Notes under the pieces: model-generated
Databases searched by the model: none
Told to the model about the DNA's origin: nothing
What the model saw: the letters and a program-made list of their open reading frames with translations, nothing else
DNA from: Zizania palustris
Lineage: Eukaryota; Streptophyta; Magnoliopsida; Poales; Poaceae
Assembly: GCA_019279435.1 (NCBI GenBank)
Contig: JAAALK010000086.1
Location: 20,877,913-20,941,912 of the forward strand
Direction: 5' to 3'
Length of the DNA stretch: 64,000 bases
Program-made: the position numbers and the translations under genes
In this document: piece by piece, positions 45,320 to 55,895 of the stretch
How the letters are laid out: each line of letters begins with the position of its first letter
Position numbering within the stretch: the first letter of the stretch is position 1

Positions 45320-46493
45320 TTGAGCGAGTAAGCTTCCTGATAAATAATAGTCAAAATGGATTAATTACAGGCATAAATGTGACATGCTAATTTAACGTTG
45401 GTCAAATCAGCATTTGAAAACTCAATAAATAAATAGGAATTAATTCTACATCACCGTTGGGCAGAAATAGAATCAATTCATCTCAAACATAGTTATTTTA
45501 TCACCAACGTTGGTCAGGAGATAAAATCACTATGCAAATAACTAAAATAAACTTTTATTTTGTCAATTAAATTATCCCGTTGGTTCAAATTTAATCGACA
45601 AAAATATAAACTTAATGTAGTGGATGAACATAAATTTGATTAAACATGTGGTAGCACAGCGGAAGACTTAATAATAAAACATACACAGCACATGTCTAAT
45701 CAGCATAAAAAAAAATCAGTAGGAAAATTATTCTGAATTTTTAATGACTTAATAAAATCTTATTCTCTAATTTAAATAAGACGTTGGTCTTATAAAAATC
45801 AGAAAATATCAAAGAAATGCTCTAAAAAATATTCAAAAATTCAGAATAATACTACTGAGTGTGATGAAATTTACAAAATTATTCCTGAATTAAACTTAAT
45901 TTTATCTGATTTTTGGGCAATTTTCTCATTTTCCAGAAAATAATTAAATCAGAAATTAATTACTCAATTCCAGAAAAAAAAAAGAGAAAAACAATTCAGC
46001 CCACACAGTAAATTAGCCTGGCCCGTTAGCGCTGAAGTCAGCCAGAAAATTCACGTGGCGCCAGGCCGTTGAAGTCCTGGGCCTGGGCCTGAAATCCTTC
46101 CGCGCGCGCGCCACAGAACGTGGGCCTGGGCCGGGAAAACGCCCCCCCGCCTGGGCTCAAAGTCGCCCGGCTGATCCTGGCCGTCGGATTCAATCCGACG
46201 GCCAGCCGCCACTCTCGGCCGCATAAAAGCAGAGCGCCCCCTCGCTCAGCCCTAACCCTAATCATTTCACCCCCACCACCCGACCGAGAGCGAGGCCGAG
46301 GCGGCGCGAGTGGCGCGCGGCGGCGGCGGCGGCGGCGGCCCGGCGGCGCTTGGCGGCGCACGGCGGCCCGGCGCGGCGCGCGGAGCCGGCGTGGCTCGGC
46401 TGCGGAGCTCGGCGGCGCACGGCGGCCTGACGCGCGGCGGAGGGCGGCGTCCCGAGACGCGGCGCAGCGATGGCAACCTGGCTCTGATACCAT
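45320..46493 (-). other. copia leader, containing a promoter-like GC-rich segment on the plus strand
   Basis: The leader is AT-rich next to the polyprotein start (45320-46000) and strongly GC-rich at 46030-46480. On the plus strand the latter reads like a grass housekeeping promoter and 5' UTR: GGGCCTGGGCC motifs, a perfect 13-bp inverted repeat TGGCCGTCGGATT at 46178-46204, CATAAAAG at 46222-46229 as a possible TATA box, then CCCTAACCCTAATC as a telo-box-like motif. No coding gene follows on that strand. Confidence 0.55.
46479..46492 (-). promoter_or_regulatory. copia primer-binding site (tRNA-iMet)
   Basis: In element sense TGGTATCAGAGCC follows the 5' LTR after one base pair or so. It is complementary to the 3' end of initiator-methionine tRNA. 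Confidence 0.9.
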
Positions 46494-46927
46494 TGATAGA
46501 CTAGATTAGAATCACTAGGCTAGGTCTAGCAGGGTTTAACTCAGATCTAAAGCATGGCATAGGTCTTAGTGTAAAACAGAGAGGGTAGAGAGGCGTGTAC
46601 CTTCACCGGAGGGGGCCGGAGTCGACGACGATGACGCCATGACGTCGGTGCGGCGAGGGAGGCTTCCCGCCGCTTAGCGCTAGTGTTAGATCGGGTCTGT
46701 AGGAGTGTGGGGAAGGTGTTTGGGCGTGCAAGGTATCAATAACCTTGACGTCTGAGCCCTTCCCCCTTAATATAGCGCTAGCGGCAGGGGCCCCTCAACC
46801 ATGGGTTGGTTGGGCGCCCCCGATCAGGGCGCGAGTGAGATTAGGAGGTTAGTTGAGAGGGAAACGGGCTGAGTGCGCATGGGGGAGAGGGATTCGGATC
46901 CCTCTCCCCCGAGATCTTATCCTAACA
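46494..46927 (-). repeat. copia 5' LTR with promoter
   Basis: 434 bp. In element sense a TATA-like TATATTAA (46766-46773) lies about mid-LTR and could start the genomic transcript. Confidence 0.93.
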
Positions 46928-46932
46928 TAGAG

Positions 46933-49623
46933 TACTAGCAAGTGGTTACTGTGGAAAATTTTGACATTAATTCGAAATACAAAAGAAAATCTTAGACCAT
47001 ATAAGTGCATATTGTCCTTTTTAGTTTACTTCATGAATATTCTCCGCAATGTGTTGGGGGAAGTCATATCTCCAAGCAATTAAATAATATGGCTTCAAAG
47101 AATACTGTCCTTTTTAGTTTACTTCATGAATATTCTCCACAATGTGATGGGGGAAGTCATATCTCCAAGCAATTAAATAATATGGCTTCAAAGAATACAG
47201 GCTGCCTTGTTTTCGGCTCCAAATATTTCTGTAAAATTTTGTAAGTTATAAAGTTTAGTTAAGAAGGCAAAGGTGAGAAAACAGTTGATATTAAACTGAA
47301 ATATTTGAAGGAACTGCACATCTGTGTGTTTTTTGTTAGCTCTTTTACATTGTCTTTATTCTATCAGTTTTTATATTGTTTGGTCTTATACTCCTACTGT
47401 TTATTCTCTATATCCGGTGGATCCTTTTCAATAGGGTTCTCCCGTCCTGTTCTCAAAAGAATGTCCTTCTGTGCTATTTGTCGGATGCTGCTTATTTCCG
47501 ACCTAAAATGGAACACTTTATTCTTCAGCATAAAAAATGCAAGAAAACTGCATTCCTACATATATAATATATCAGGGATAGTAGGATGATCAATCATTTC
47601 ATGGCCTTGATATGGTGAGAAATAGGCATTTTCCCGTTCAATCTCTCTTGCATTTTAAATAATGTGATCACCTTGTGCTGTCTTTCATGATGTTCCCCTG
47701 ATATGAAAATGCATATTGTTTTCTTCATGTTGAAAATGTTATACATGTTCTTGAGTATCTATCCATGAGTTGACATATGAAGAAAAAAACTTTGTATGGG
47801 AGCTTTCAGTTGGATATAATAAATATATAATTTAAATTGTTGGCGTCTTTCAACCTGATATATACTCTCATTTTGAGTTTATATTTCACTGTGTTAAAAA
47901 TGCAGCCATTGAATGATGATATAAAGATGCTTTCAATAATAGTTTCTAGGGGCTAAAGTGCAGATGGAATGCATCAGTCTGTTATATTCTCTTCAATATG
48001 GGGAGAAGTTTTTGGACCAAAGGAACTATTTTTCTGGAGCATTGCTAATGAACGTAGTTTTTCTATGCATGTTAGAAGAGAATAGGTGTATTGGCTCATC
48101 ACTTTTTTTAGGGATCAGTTGATCTCTTTTATGTCCTATTTATGTTTGAACTAGAAATTAGCTGACCATATTTCTCTCTGTAGCATGCTATTTGACTTTT
48201 GTTAGCAATGGTTTGTCAGATGATCAACATATTAACACCATCATGCATTGTACAGTAGGATGCTACAGTGGAGTTTGTTATGTGTCTGCTGGAAGGTTTA
48301 TGGCTGCTAATTTAATGTGGGGTGGGGGGGAGGGGGGCGGGCTAGTGACATTTAACACGAGGATAGGGCAGGTTGCTAATTTAGATGCCCCACATTCAAA
48401 AATCTCATAAAAGATTGCTTTATGAGTTGGTATGTTTCTTTTTCCATTTTGTGTTCTCCGTTCAAGTCCAAGCTTCAGTTTGAACTAACATACTATTGTA
48501 TCATACTAATCATTTTCGTTTACTCTCCTATTTCCTTCCCTCAACCATGCAGCAGCTAAGCAGGTTGTTGGGTGGTGCTTTCCAACTAATCAGTAATGAT
48601 GGATATGGATCTACAGACTAGTTTGTGGAATATCCTCCGCCTTTAAGTTTCATGCTCCTGACTTGCATGTTGTTATGGACCTTAAGGTATGAAATAGTTA
48701 GCACTCCAGAATCATAAGCTATTATTGCTGATTTGAATCTGAAGCCACTGACGTGAACAGCGCTGATTAATCAATGCACCTGCCAACTACTTGATGATGC
48801 CTTCCCACTTAGTCCTTGTGATGGAAAATGTTTGCCTTCGATGCTGACGAAGTGCAGAGATGGGAACTGCATATGAACTTAATTTAGCATCAGTAAACAA
48901 AATTGCAGAAATGTATGGGTTAAGTGATGAACGCTCCAAATTTTCTTGCTTAAGGAGGATAGTAAGTAGAGACAAAACATAATTTAAGTGGGAGGCTTAA
49001 ATTTTATTACATAATTTCCTTGAACAATTTCATATCTGATTTAAATTTATTTGCATGTAAACTGTTTCTGGACTCTGGATGTGCTGATTGAAGGGCTTGC
49101 TTCGGATGTGCCGATTGATTTGGCGATCTAGACTTTCAAGTACTGCAGATTGACAAATAGGCTTGGCAGCAAGTAGGGCTCATGTATCAGTCTGCGGTAC
49201 TGTAGAGAGTCTTCATCCGTCATGCATGTTCCTCGGTGTATGAATATAATCCAGACCTGCTTCAGGATAAGTTAAACTGTGTAGATAATGAACCAGGTAT
49301 CTTGATATGCGGCATATGCCTCTGTCTGTAGGCACGTGAAAAGAAAGTCTTGCCATTTATCATTCACCTGATTTTTTTTCTTATTTATCAATCACTTCGG
49401 CTTGTACAAAAACGGTGATTAGATGTGTTTAGGGAAAGTGCAGCGCCTTTGAATCCGATAGTCAACTCTAGAATATGATAGTCAAGATTTATACTAGTTT
49501 AGGTCTCTAGGTCTCTTAGAGGATGACAATTTCGTACGTTGAGTGTTTTAGTCTATAGTTAAGCACTTAAGACTTTTCGAAAGTAAAAAATAGCTTAGAT
49601 ATTAAAACCTTAGATGAATAGAT
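46933..49623. other. intergenic, no gene recognised; 93-bp tandem duplication
   Basis: 47013-47105 and 47106-47198 are a tandem pair of 93-bp copies with very few differences. The rest is T-rich and intron-like, with no supported exon. Its first part is the former downstream flank of the UPF0426 gene, displaced by the copia insertion. Confidence 0.6.
47013..47198 (+). repeat. tandem duplication, 2 x 93 bp
   Basis: Each unit starts TGTCCTTTTTAGTTTAC and ends GCTTCAAAGAATAC. I see two substitutions (CCGCAATGTGTTGG versus CCACAATGTGATGG). Confidence 0.9.
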
Positions 49624-49626
49624 TAA

Positions 49627-49754
49627 AGGCTTGTTCGATTAGGAGGGGATTGAAGGGTATTGGAAGGGATTGAGGGGGATTGTAGTATAAATCCCCTCCA
49701 ATTCTTTCCAATCCTCCTCAATCCCCTTCCCCAAAGGATTAACCGAACAGGCCC
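49627..49754. mobile_element. PIF-type MITE (family P1, copy 3)
   Basis: Ends AGGCTTGTTCG / CGAACAGGCCC with TAA on both sides, and the GGGGATTG / CAATCCCC body of the copies at 6294 and 34751. Confidence 0.8.
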
Positions 49755-49757
49755 TAA

Positions 49758-50590
49758 AGGGGTACTTTGCTTTTTTATATATTTAGGAGGCAAGCTCAAT
49801 AATCTATATCCCGAGACGATCTAAGTTTACCTACTAATCCTGAGAACCTGATAAAAACTTAACTTTTCTTATTAGTGCCGAACCTCCTCTGTGAGTCGTA
49901 TCGAACGACAATACTGGATTTGACATGCCCCCATCTGAAAAAAGAAATAAACCTAAACTCTCCCGCTATAAAAAGGTGCAATTTTTCTTCATTATTTAGT
50001 TCCTGAATTAGCTCAAATATTCACATATGTTAATATATATATATATACCTGTTTATATCAAAAGTTTTATCGGTAAGCTAGAAGGATCTAAGCTAAAGAA
50101 CTGTTTTTGAACTTCAATTTAAACATCCTTTGTTTACTTAAAAAATAGACATATGAGTTGTTAGATGTTAATTCAATGGGTTAAAAAGCGAGTGATAAGA
50201 AAAAAAATCAGCGGTCCCAACTTACAATCAGATTGTGAGCTCGACCAAAGGATAGAATAATAATGAACCATTCTCGTGTCAACGGAAGCATCATATAGGC
50301 AAGCATCCCATGCACAAATCGCTCTGCCCTGCAGCTAGCATCTACATGGTTTAGCCAGTCGCCGTACGTCTATCTCTGCTTATTCCGAAACTTATTACAA
50401 GTGTAAAGTGCTCAATTACTCGATCACTTCGCTGTTTAATTTCGTCCATGGATCACACTTCACACCTGCCCTGCCGGCCTGTTCATCATCACGCATTTGA
50501 TGTTCACTGCGATTAGGTAGTTCATGCAATTGTCTCCATGCTTTCATCTGATATGATCTCGATCGTCTCTGATGGGATGCATGGCCCGTC
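49758..50590. other. intergenic; upstream region of the cysteine-rich peptide gene
   Basis: AT-rich, no gene supported. A short (TA)n run lies near 50033-50046. Confidence 0.5.
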
Positions 50591-50600
50591 TATATATAAG
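50591..50600 (+). promoter_or_regulatory. TATA box of the cysteine-rich peptide gene
   Basis: TATATATAAG lies 51 bp before the chosen start codon. Transcription about 30 bp downstream would start near 50622, leaving room for a short 5' UTR before ATG 50651 but almost none before the upstream in-frame ATG at 50627. Confidence 0.6.
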
Positions 50601-50650
50601 AGTGTAACAGTGTTTGACGTGAACTCATGTGCACTACGTACGTGACAGCC

Positions 50651-51115
50651 ATGACGAGATCTCGCTTCCTGGTGGTGCTTCTGCTGGCCGTTGCCGTCGG
50701 TAGCAGCAGGCTCTCGCTCGCCGCCAGCGACGACGACAGCGGGGGCGGCGGCATCATCCCGACCAACCTCGGCCGCGACCTTCGGGAGCTCATCTCCAAG
50801 GCCGGCAGCTTCCTCGGCACGGCGCGCCAGGCAGGAGCGGACGGCTGGCACACCGCCGTCGCCGCTGCAGACGACGCCAGCAGCGCGAGGAGGGCGTCGT
50901 CGTCGTCGCTGAGGAGCACGACGTCGGGGCGGACTACGACTACGAGGCGGGCGAGGAGGAAGTCCGCCGCGAACTGCATCCCCGCCGACATGTGCCGGAA
51001 GAAGAAGGTGCTGTGCGGAAAGAGGTGCTACAGGTCCAGCTCCGGCACTGGCCTCAACCACATTCCGTCGACCAAGTGCGTCGTCAAGTGCAAGAAGTGC
51101 GTGCCCACCTGCTAG
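50651..51115 (+). CDS. small secreted cysteine-rich protein, 154 aa, single exon, family not recognised
   Basis: The protein opens MTRSRFLVVLLLAVAV..., a clear signal peptide ending near residue 26. Residues 27-108 are Ser/Thr/Ala/Arg-rich and low in complexity, like a pro-region. The last 46 residues carry eight cysteines with spacing C-X5-C-X6-C-X3-C-X16-C-X3-C-X2-C-X3-C, starting at C109 and ending at the very C-terminus (C154), and many lysines. This fits a secreted peptide with four disulfides, either signalling or antimicrobial. It does not match my recollection of GASA/snakin (12 Cys), EPF/EPFL, LTP or STIG1 patterns. An upstream in-frame ATG at 50627 would spoil the signal peptide start and lies too close to the predicted transcription start. 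Confidence 0.72.
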   Translation: MTRSRFLVVLLLAVAVGSSRLSLAASDDDSGGGGIIPTNLGRDLRELISKAGSFLGTARQAGADGWHTAVAAADDASSARRASSSSLRSTTSGRTTTTRRARRKSAANCIPADMCRKKKVLCGKRCYRSSSGTGLNHIPSTKCVVKCKKCVPTC

Positions 51116-52737
51116 ATTGAATATATAGTTCAGTTGAATAAGCAAGCAAACAACCTATGACGACATGACATGCACGCAGGCCGGATGCAGTAGTGAGAGC
51201 TCTAGAATTTTAGCTCTAGTTGCTCAGTCTCAGTTTGGATGTAATTTTCCCCCGCAATACGTACTATGTTTCTTCCACGTGACAATCGCCATTTTATGCA
51301 TTCAGATGAATAATTGAACGATCGTCCAGCGAAAAAATAATTGAATGATAAGTACACATGCATGAATAAGCTATTGTACTACTGTACTACGATATACTCA
51401 GGCTCTAGCTCGCCGGAGGCAGTATATACTTGTGCAGAGCAGGGATCGATGGCACTTTCAGGCTTCAGCTTTGAGTCTGACGATCGATAGACGAGACCCG
51501 GTCGAACGAGCTCTCAACTGAATCATCACGTACGTGGCTTGGGATGGTGGGTACGTAGATTGGGAAAAATTAGTACAACGGTTACGTACGGGACTCTTTC
51601 GGATACCTGTCATGTAGAAAGGGAGAAGATCTGACGGCGTAGAGAAACCTGGGATGGTGAGTTGGAAAACTAGCGACATTGGAACGTGACTGTAGTGTGG
51701 ATCCGATGGAGTAGTGTGGCCGACACGAGGCTAGTGAGGTGGTGTGGCCGAGGAGGCCAGACAATCATGACTAACACCGGCATCTTCCCTGGTGGCCTAT
51801 GTCGTCTTTGTTGGCCTTCTCGAGTGTGCTAGATCCCTAGTTATATTGTGCCCCTCTAGCCTTCCCGTTAGCTCCACACTATTATTTTCATGCTCATGTA
51901 TCTCGCTTCAAACTTCACATTAGTAACAGATATAACAGATAGAAGAAGTTCGTTGAATACAGGTGACCTTACATACAATTTAATATGGACAAGTAAAAAC
52001 ACCTCTTAATTAATCATTCTTTTTGGTATTTTAAAGTTATATCTTATATGACTTATATTTTAAATCTTATAGAACTCAGAGAATCCTCGATCGGTCAGTT
52101 GGGATTTAGCATATCATCACTATAGTATAGTCAGGTAGTACTTACACATAGTTGATAGTACACGCAACGTTTGTCCAATGGTGGATGGAGCAAGCCTCCT
52201 AGCTAGGACTCAATCCTAAGGTTATTAGGGTTTTGGTTCATTGATTCTATTTACGTTACATTATTATTACAAGAATATTTTGGGTCTCCTCTCATGCATG
52301 CAGAAACCTATTATACTACCTCGCATGCAGGTGCAGTCCCGCTGTTACGGTCGTTGTACGGCATTAACTACCAAAATCGTGTGGTTTGCGGTTGAGGACT
52401 TCGCCGACCGAACGGCTACAGGTGTCGCACTGACACAAAAACTTCCCCTCCCGCGAGCTGAGGAAATCCCCAATCCCATCCGTCGTCGAGACGATTGGGA
52501 GACCGGTGGGAGTGTGGTTGGGGGGACGAGACGAGACGATAAAAGCGAGCCGCGAGCGGTTGGATTGGATGGAGCTGCACGCGGAGCGAGCTCATTACGT
52601 CTACGGATTTGACGTCCAACTGCGTGCGCATGGTACGTGCAGTGTGATCGATCGAGCCAATCCCCCAACAAACGACGTTACTACGTACCACACTACCTCC
52701 GATCCACCTGCACGGCTGCATGATGGGACGTCGGCGC
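51116..52737. other. 3' flank and intergenic, nothing recognised
   Basis: Probable 3' UTR to about 51330 (AATAAT and GAATAAG words), then sequence without a gene-like frame. A GC-richer tract from 52390 to 52740 has open frames on both strands but no domain. Confidence 0.5.
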
Positions 52738-52745
52738 CTCGGGCC

Positions 52746-53297
52746 TAGAGATGGCAATGGGTACCCGATACCCGTTTACCCGTGGGGAATTACTCTATTA
52801 GGGTATGGGTATGGATAGAAATTAGTACTCACGGGTACACATTTGGGTAAAAATTTGTACCCATCGGGTAAAGCGGGTACGGGTTTGGGAGAGCAGTACC
52901 CGTACCCGTTTACCCGTATACCCGCACCAACCAAACCATGGCCCATGAGCCATATTACCCTAACATTCAGCAGCCAAAAAAATAAAAGGCCCAGCTAACT
53001 GCCGGCCAGCCCAAAATCCCCCAAATCCATAACGTCAAATCCTACATATTTCAAAATTGAATGCTTACTTTTATAATTATATTTGTGTTGGTTGCTATCT
53101 TGCTGCTTATTTTTGTTATTTATTTGTTTGACTGTTGCGGGTATGGGTACCCGCCGGGTATCAAATACCCGTGCGGGTACGGGTATGGGATCAAAGTGAT
53201 ACCCGCGGGCGGGTACGGGTACGGGTATAGATTTATTCATTCGGGTACGGGTATGGGCGGACAGTACCTGCGGGTATTCTACCCGTTGCAAACCCTA
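52746..53297. mobile_element. non-autonomous hAT element with dense GGGTACCCG repeats, 552 bp
   Basis: Starts TAGAGATGGCAATGGGTA and ends TACCCGTTGCAAACCCTA in imperfect inverted repeat. CTCGGGCC is duplicated at both sides (52738-52745, 53298-53305), the 8-bp TSD of hAT. Both arms are packed with GGGTACGGGTA / TACCCGTACCC words, likely transposase-binding sites. No transposase frame. Confidence 0.85.
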
Positions 53298-53373
53298 CTC
53301 GGGCCCCGACTATCCGCTGCCTCGTTGACTCTCTCCGATACGGCGACCCCGCAAACTTGTGCGCTACTTGCTA

Positions 53374-53733
53374 GGTTATTCACGGTGAGAAACCAGGTGA
53401 GGGTTTCGCGTGGTGTTTCATGGTATTAATTACCATGGCACATAAGATATTTTGTTGATATGACATTCAATTAATGAAGAAAGAAAAAGAAGTAGTGTCA
53501 TCATCATGACATGGTGCTAACCCGTTTCTAAGACGGATGACATGTCCACTGAAAGCCAAATCGTTTCATCAGAGAGAAGACATTTCATGAGAGCTAGTTG
53601 CATTTAATTACACTGATTAGCCTACGAAATAGTGAAATGAAACTCTCCATGGAGAGATGATATTTCATTCGGTTGCAAAGTTGATGTGAACTTCTAGGAA
53701 ACAGTGTTATGAAACTCACCACTGTGAATAACC
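53374..53733 (-). mobile_element. Tourist-like MITE (family T1, copy 1)
   Basis: 360 bp, termini GGTTATTCACGGTGAG / CTCACCACTGTGAATAACC, flanked by CTA and TTA. The body matches the reverse complement of the element at 62186-62539. Confidence 0.75.
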
Positions 53734-53918
53734 TTAGCGTACTAGGCTTTAGCTCTATCACTCTCATTTCACGTTCGGACATTCATACGTATCTGACACT
53801 TTATAAGCGAAGAACACTTTTTATCTCAAAAGACTGGGCTGACGGACTATTTTCACTTATAAGTAAGAGACTCATAGCCTCTTACATGAACAAAATGGGA
53901 CTAAAGTTGACTGACAAC

Positions 53919-55373
53919 TGTAGGATCGATGTACCGACTAGAGGAGGGGTGAATAGGCGGTTTCTTAAAAACTAATTCAATTTAGTTAAACAATAGACAA
54001 GGACCTTAGACAAATGTGACAAACAACTAGATTAAAATAGTGCAACCTAGGATGGCAAGGATAAATTACTCTAAGAAGATAAATTTGCAAAATTTAACTT
54101 GCTCAAAATAAAGGGGACAAGAGACAACCGAATTTTATCCCGAGGTTCGGAAATTTGCCAATTCCCTACGTCCTCGTTGAGGCGAGTTTCACTTGACCGC
54201 TCTCTTCACCAAGCCATGGATTCCTCAAGGAGAAATTGGCTTGAAGATGAGCCGGCACCGGAAGTGCAACTCTCGGGCCTCGATCACTAGTGGTAGCTCT
54301 TCTCCACTCCGGATAGGCGAGCTCCGACCTTCACAACCTTTCGGGTCTCCTCCACAACCTTCTTGGAGAGATCACCGGTTTCTTCTCCAAGCTGTCTAGG
54401 AGATGGCAATCTCCAAGAGTAACAAGTTGCAATCAGAGCTAGGAGAAGACGATCAAGTGCCAAAATGCAAATGCAATGCAATCTATTCAATCACTTGATC
54501 ACCCCTTTTTGCTTCCCAACCACACTAGTGCTCAATTTAGTGCTCAATGGTGGGAGAGACTCTCTTGTGCTCAAGTTTGCTCAAATGAATGTCAAAAGTC
54601 TAGCAAAGGAGCTGTAGCAAGGGTTTATATAGCCATACACCCAAAAAGTAGCCGTTACATGAGTTAGGTGGCTTTCTGCGCACTGTCGGTCTGACCGCCC
54701 ATCCTGGGCCGGTCTGACCGACCCTTACTGTAACGGCTAGAAAACTAGCCGTTTACTGATGTGACAGGGCAACCCGGTCTGACCGGCCATGCTGGCCCGG
54801 TTGGACCGGCCCTACCCGGTCTGACCGGCCATCGGCTCGGTCAGACCGATAAGGTCCCCGTCGGCTCTGTAAACCAACAGTTTTGCAACACTGTGCAACC
54901 CGGTCTGACCGGCCCCCTGGTCGGTTGGACCGCCCAACTCAAGCCGGTCTGACCGGACCCATATGGTCGGTCAGACCGCCAGGGTCAGACACACTCCAAA
55001 AAGCTGCATTTTGTAGTTTCAAAGAATTTGCCAAAATTTATAACTTTTGCAACAACCACACATGATCAAAAGCTACTACATGCAATGCAAGCCGACACTT
55101 TGAAAATCAACTCATAACCAAGATGTAACCCCTCTTTATAGTACGGCAAAACAAAACTTAAACTTAGCCTAATTGATCACTCCAAACACCTCGATCAATT
55201 TCTAGATTTTTCAAACCTTTTGCCGTTGCTCTGTAATCGTCCAGATCTTCGGGTTTTCCATCTTGTGCTCCATTTACGCGGGACCTAATCATTTCCTTCA
55301 CACTTAAAAATATTAGTCCACAAATGTGCGTTTGTCATTAATTACCAAAACTCAAATGGGGCCTAGATCTTCA
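53919..55373 (-). mobile_element. solo LTR of a second Sirevirus, 1455 bp
   Basis: In element sense it begins TGAAGATCTAGGCCCC and ends TATTCACCCCTCCTCTAG...CGATCCTACA, an end that resembles the CCATTCACCCCCCTCTGG...CCAACA of the Sirevirus at 6.5 kb. ACAAC flanks both sides (53914-53918, 55374-55378), so this is a complete solo LTR left by recombination between the two LTRs of an inserted element. It contains a cluster of CGGTCTGACCG-type palindromes. Confidence 0.8.
54684..54981. repeat. array of about ten CGGTYWGACCG palindromes
   Basis: Within about 300 bp of the solo LTR, CGGTCTGACCG, CGGTCAGACCG or the variant CGGTTGGACCG occurs roughly ten times at irregular spacing. Palindrome clusters are typical of Sirevirus LTRs and may be sites for a regulator or the result of methylation-linked evolution. 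Confidence 0.75.
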
Positions 55374-55378
55374 ACAAC

Positions 55379-55766
55379 GCCATGGGCACACTCTAACACT
55401 ACTGTAGCAAGTATACACGCTTCCACATGCATTTTTAGCAACTTGAAGGTGCATCAATAACGTGAAGGAATGACCAAGATATCTAATGTTATCGTTTAGT
55501 TAGCCGAAGACTATTAATTGTCCAAACATAAAAAAATAAGCTGAAAATCAAGTTCCTGTTTAGATTGAAGGTTTTTTTAAGGAAAACACACGAATTCAAA
55601 TCAAATCATATATGAAATTTTACTATTCATTCCTTTGAGAAGCGGCAAAATATTTGGACTTGTTACGTGGCAAGCTAGCTGTATCAAATGACCGGTTCGC
55701 ACAAATGCTTCAAGCAAGCCTGACCGTTGGGAACTAGCGACCTGTGTGCCTACTGATTTGTTGGCT
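55379..55766. other. intergenic, nothing recognised
   Basis: No gene-like frame and no clear element end. Confidence 0.55.
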
Positions 55767-55775
55767 TCAAGTAAA

Positions 55776-55886
55776 AGGATTTAATTATTTGTTATTTTTA
55801 ACAGGTAAGTGGAAGTGTCACTTGAATCACTGACATGTGGTCAATTAATTGGCACGCGAAGAGAGTGATCAATAGTTAAATTATCC
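55776..55886 (-). mobile_element. Mutator-like MITE (family M1, copy 2)
   Basis: 111 bp, ends AGGATTTAATTATTTG / AATAGTTAAATTATCC, TCAAGTAAA on both sides (55767-55775, 55887-55895). Its reverse complement shares CAATTAATTGACCACATGTC-like blocks with 19384-19528. Confidence 0.7.
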
Positions 55887-55895
55887 TCAAGTAAA

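Larger units (their letters stand above)
40513..46927 (-). mobile_element. full-length, apparently intact Ty1/copia retrotransposon, 6415 bp
   Basis: On the minus strand: 5' LTR (46494-46927), primer site, leader, one uninterrupted polyprotein frame, polypurine tract, 3' LTR (40513-40946). TAGAG flanks both ends (40508-40512, 46928-46932), a perfect 5-bp TSD. The two LTRs have the same length (434 bp) and I found no mismatch reading them side by side, which points to a recent insertion. All parts needed for transposition appear present. Confidence 0.95.

Noticed and set aside
50627..50650. Upstream in-frame ATG of the cysteine-rich peptide gene
   Set aside because: It lies within a few bases of the predicted transcription start and would place eight extra residues before an otherwise well-formed signal peptide.
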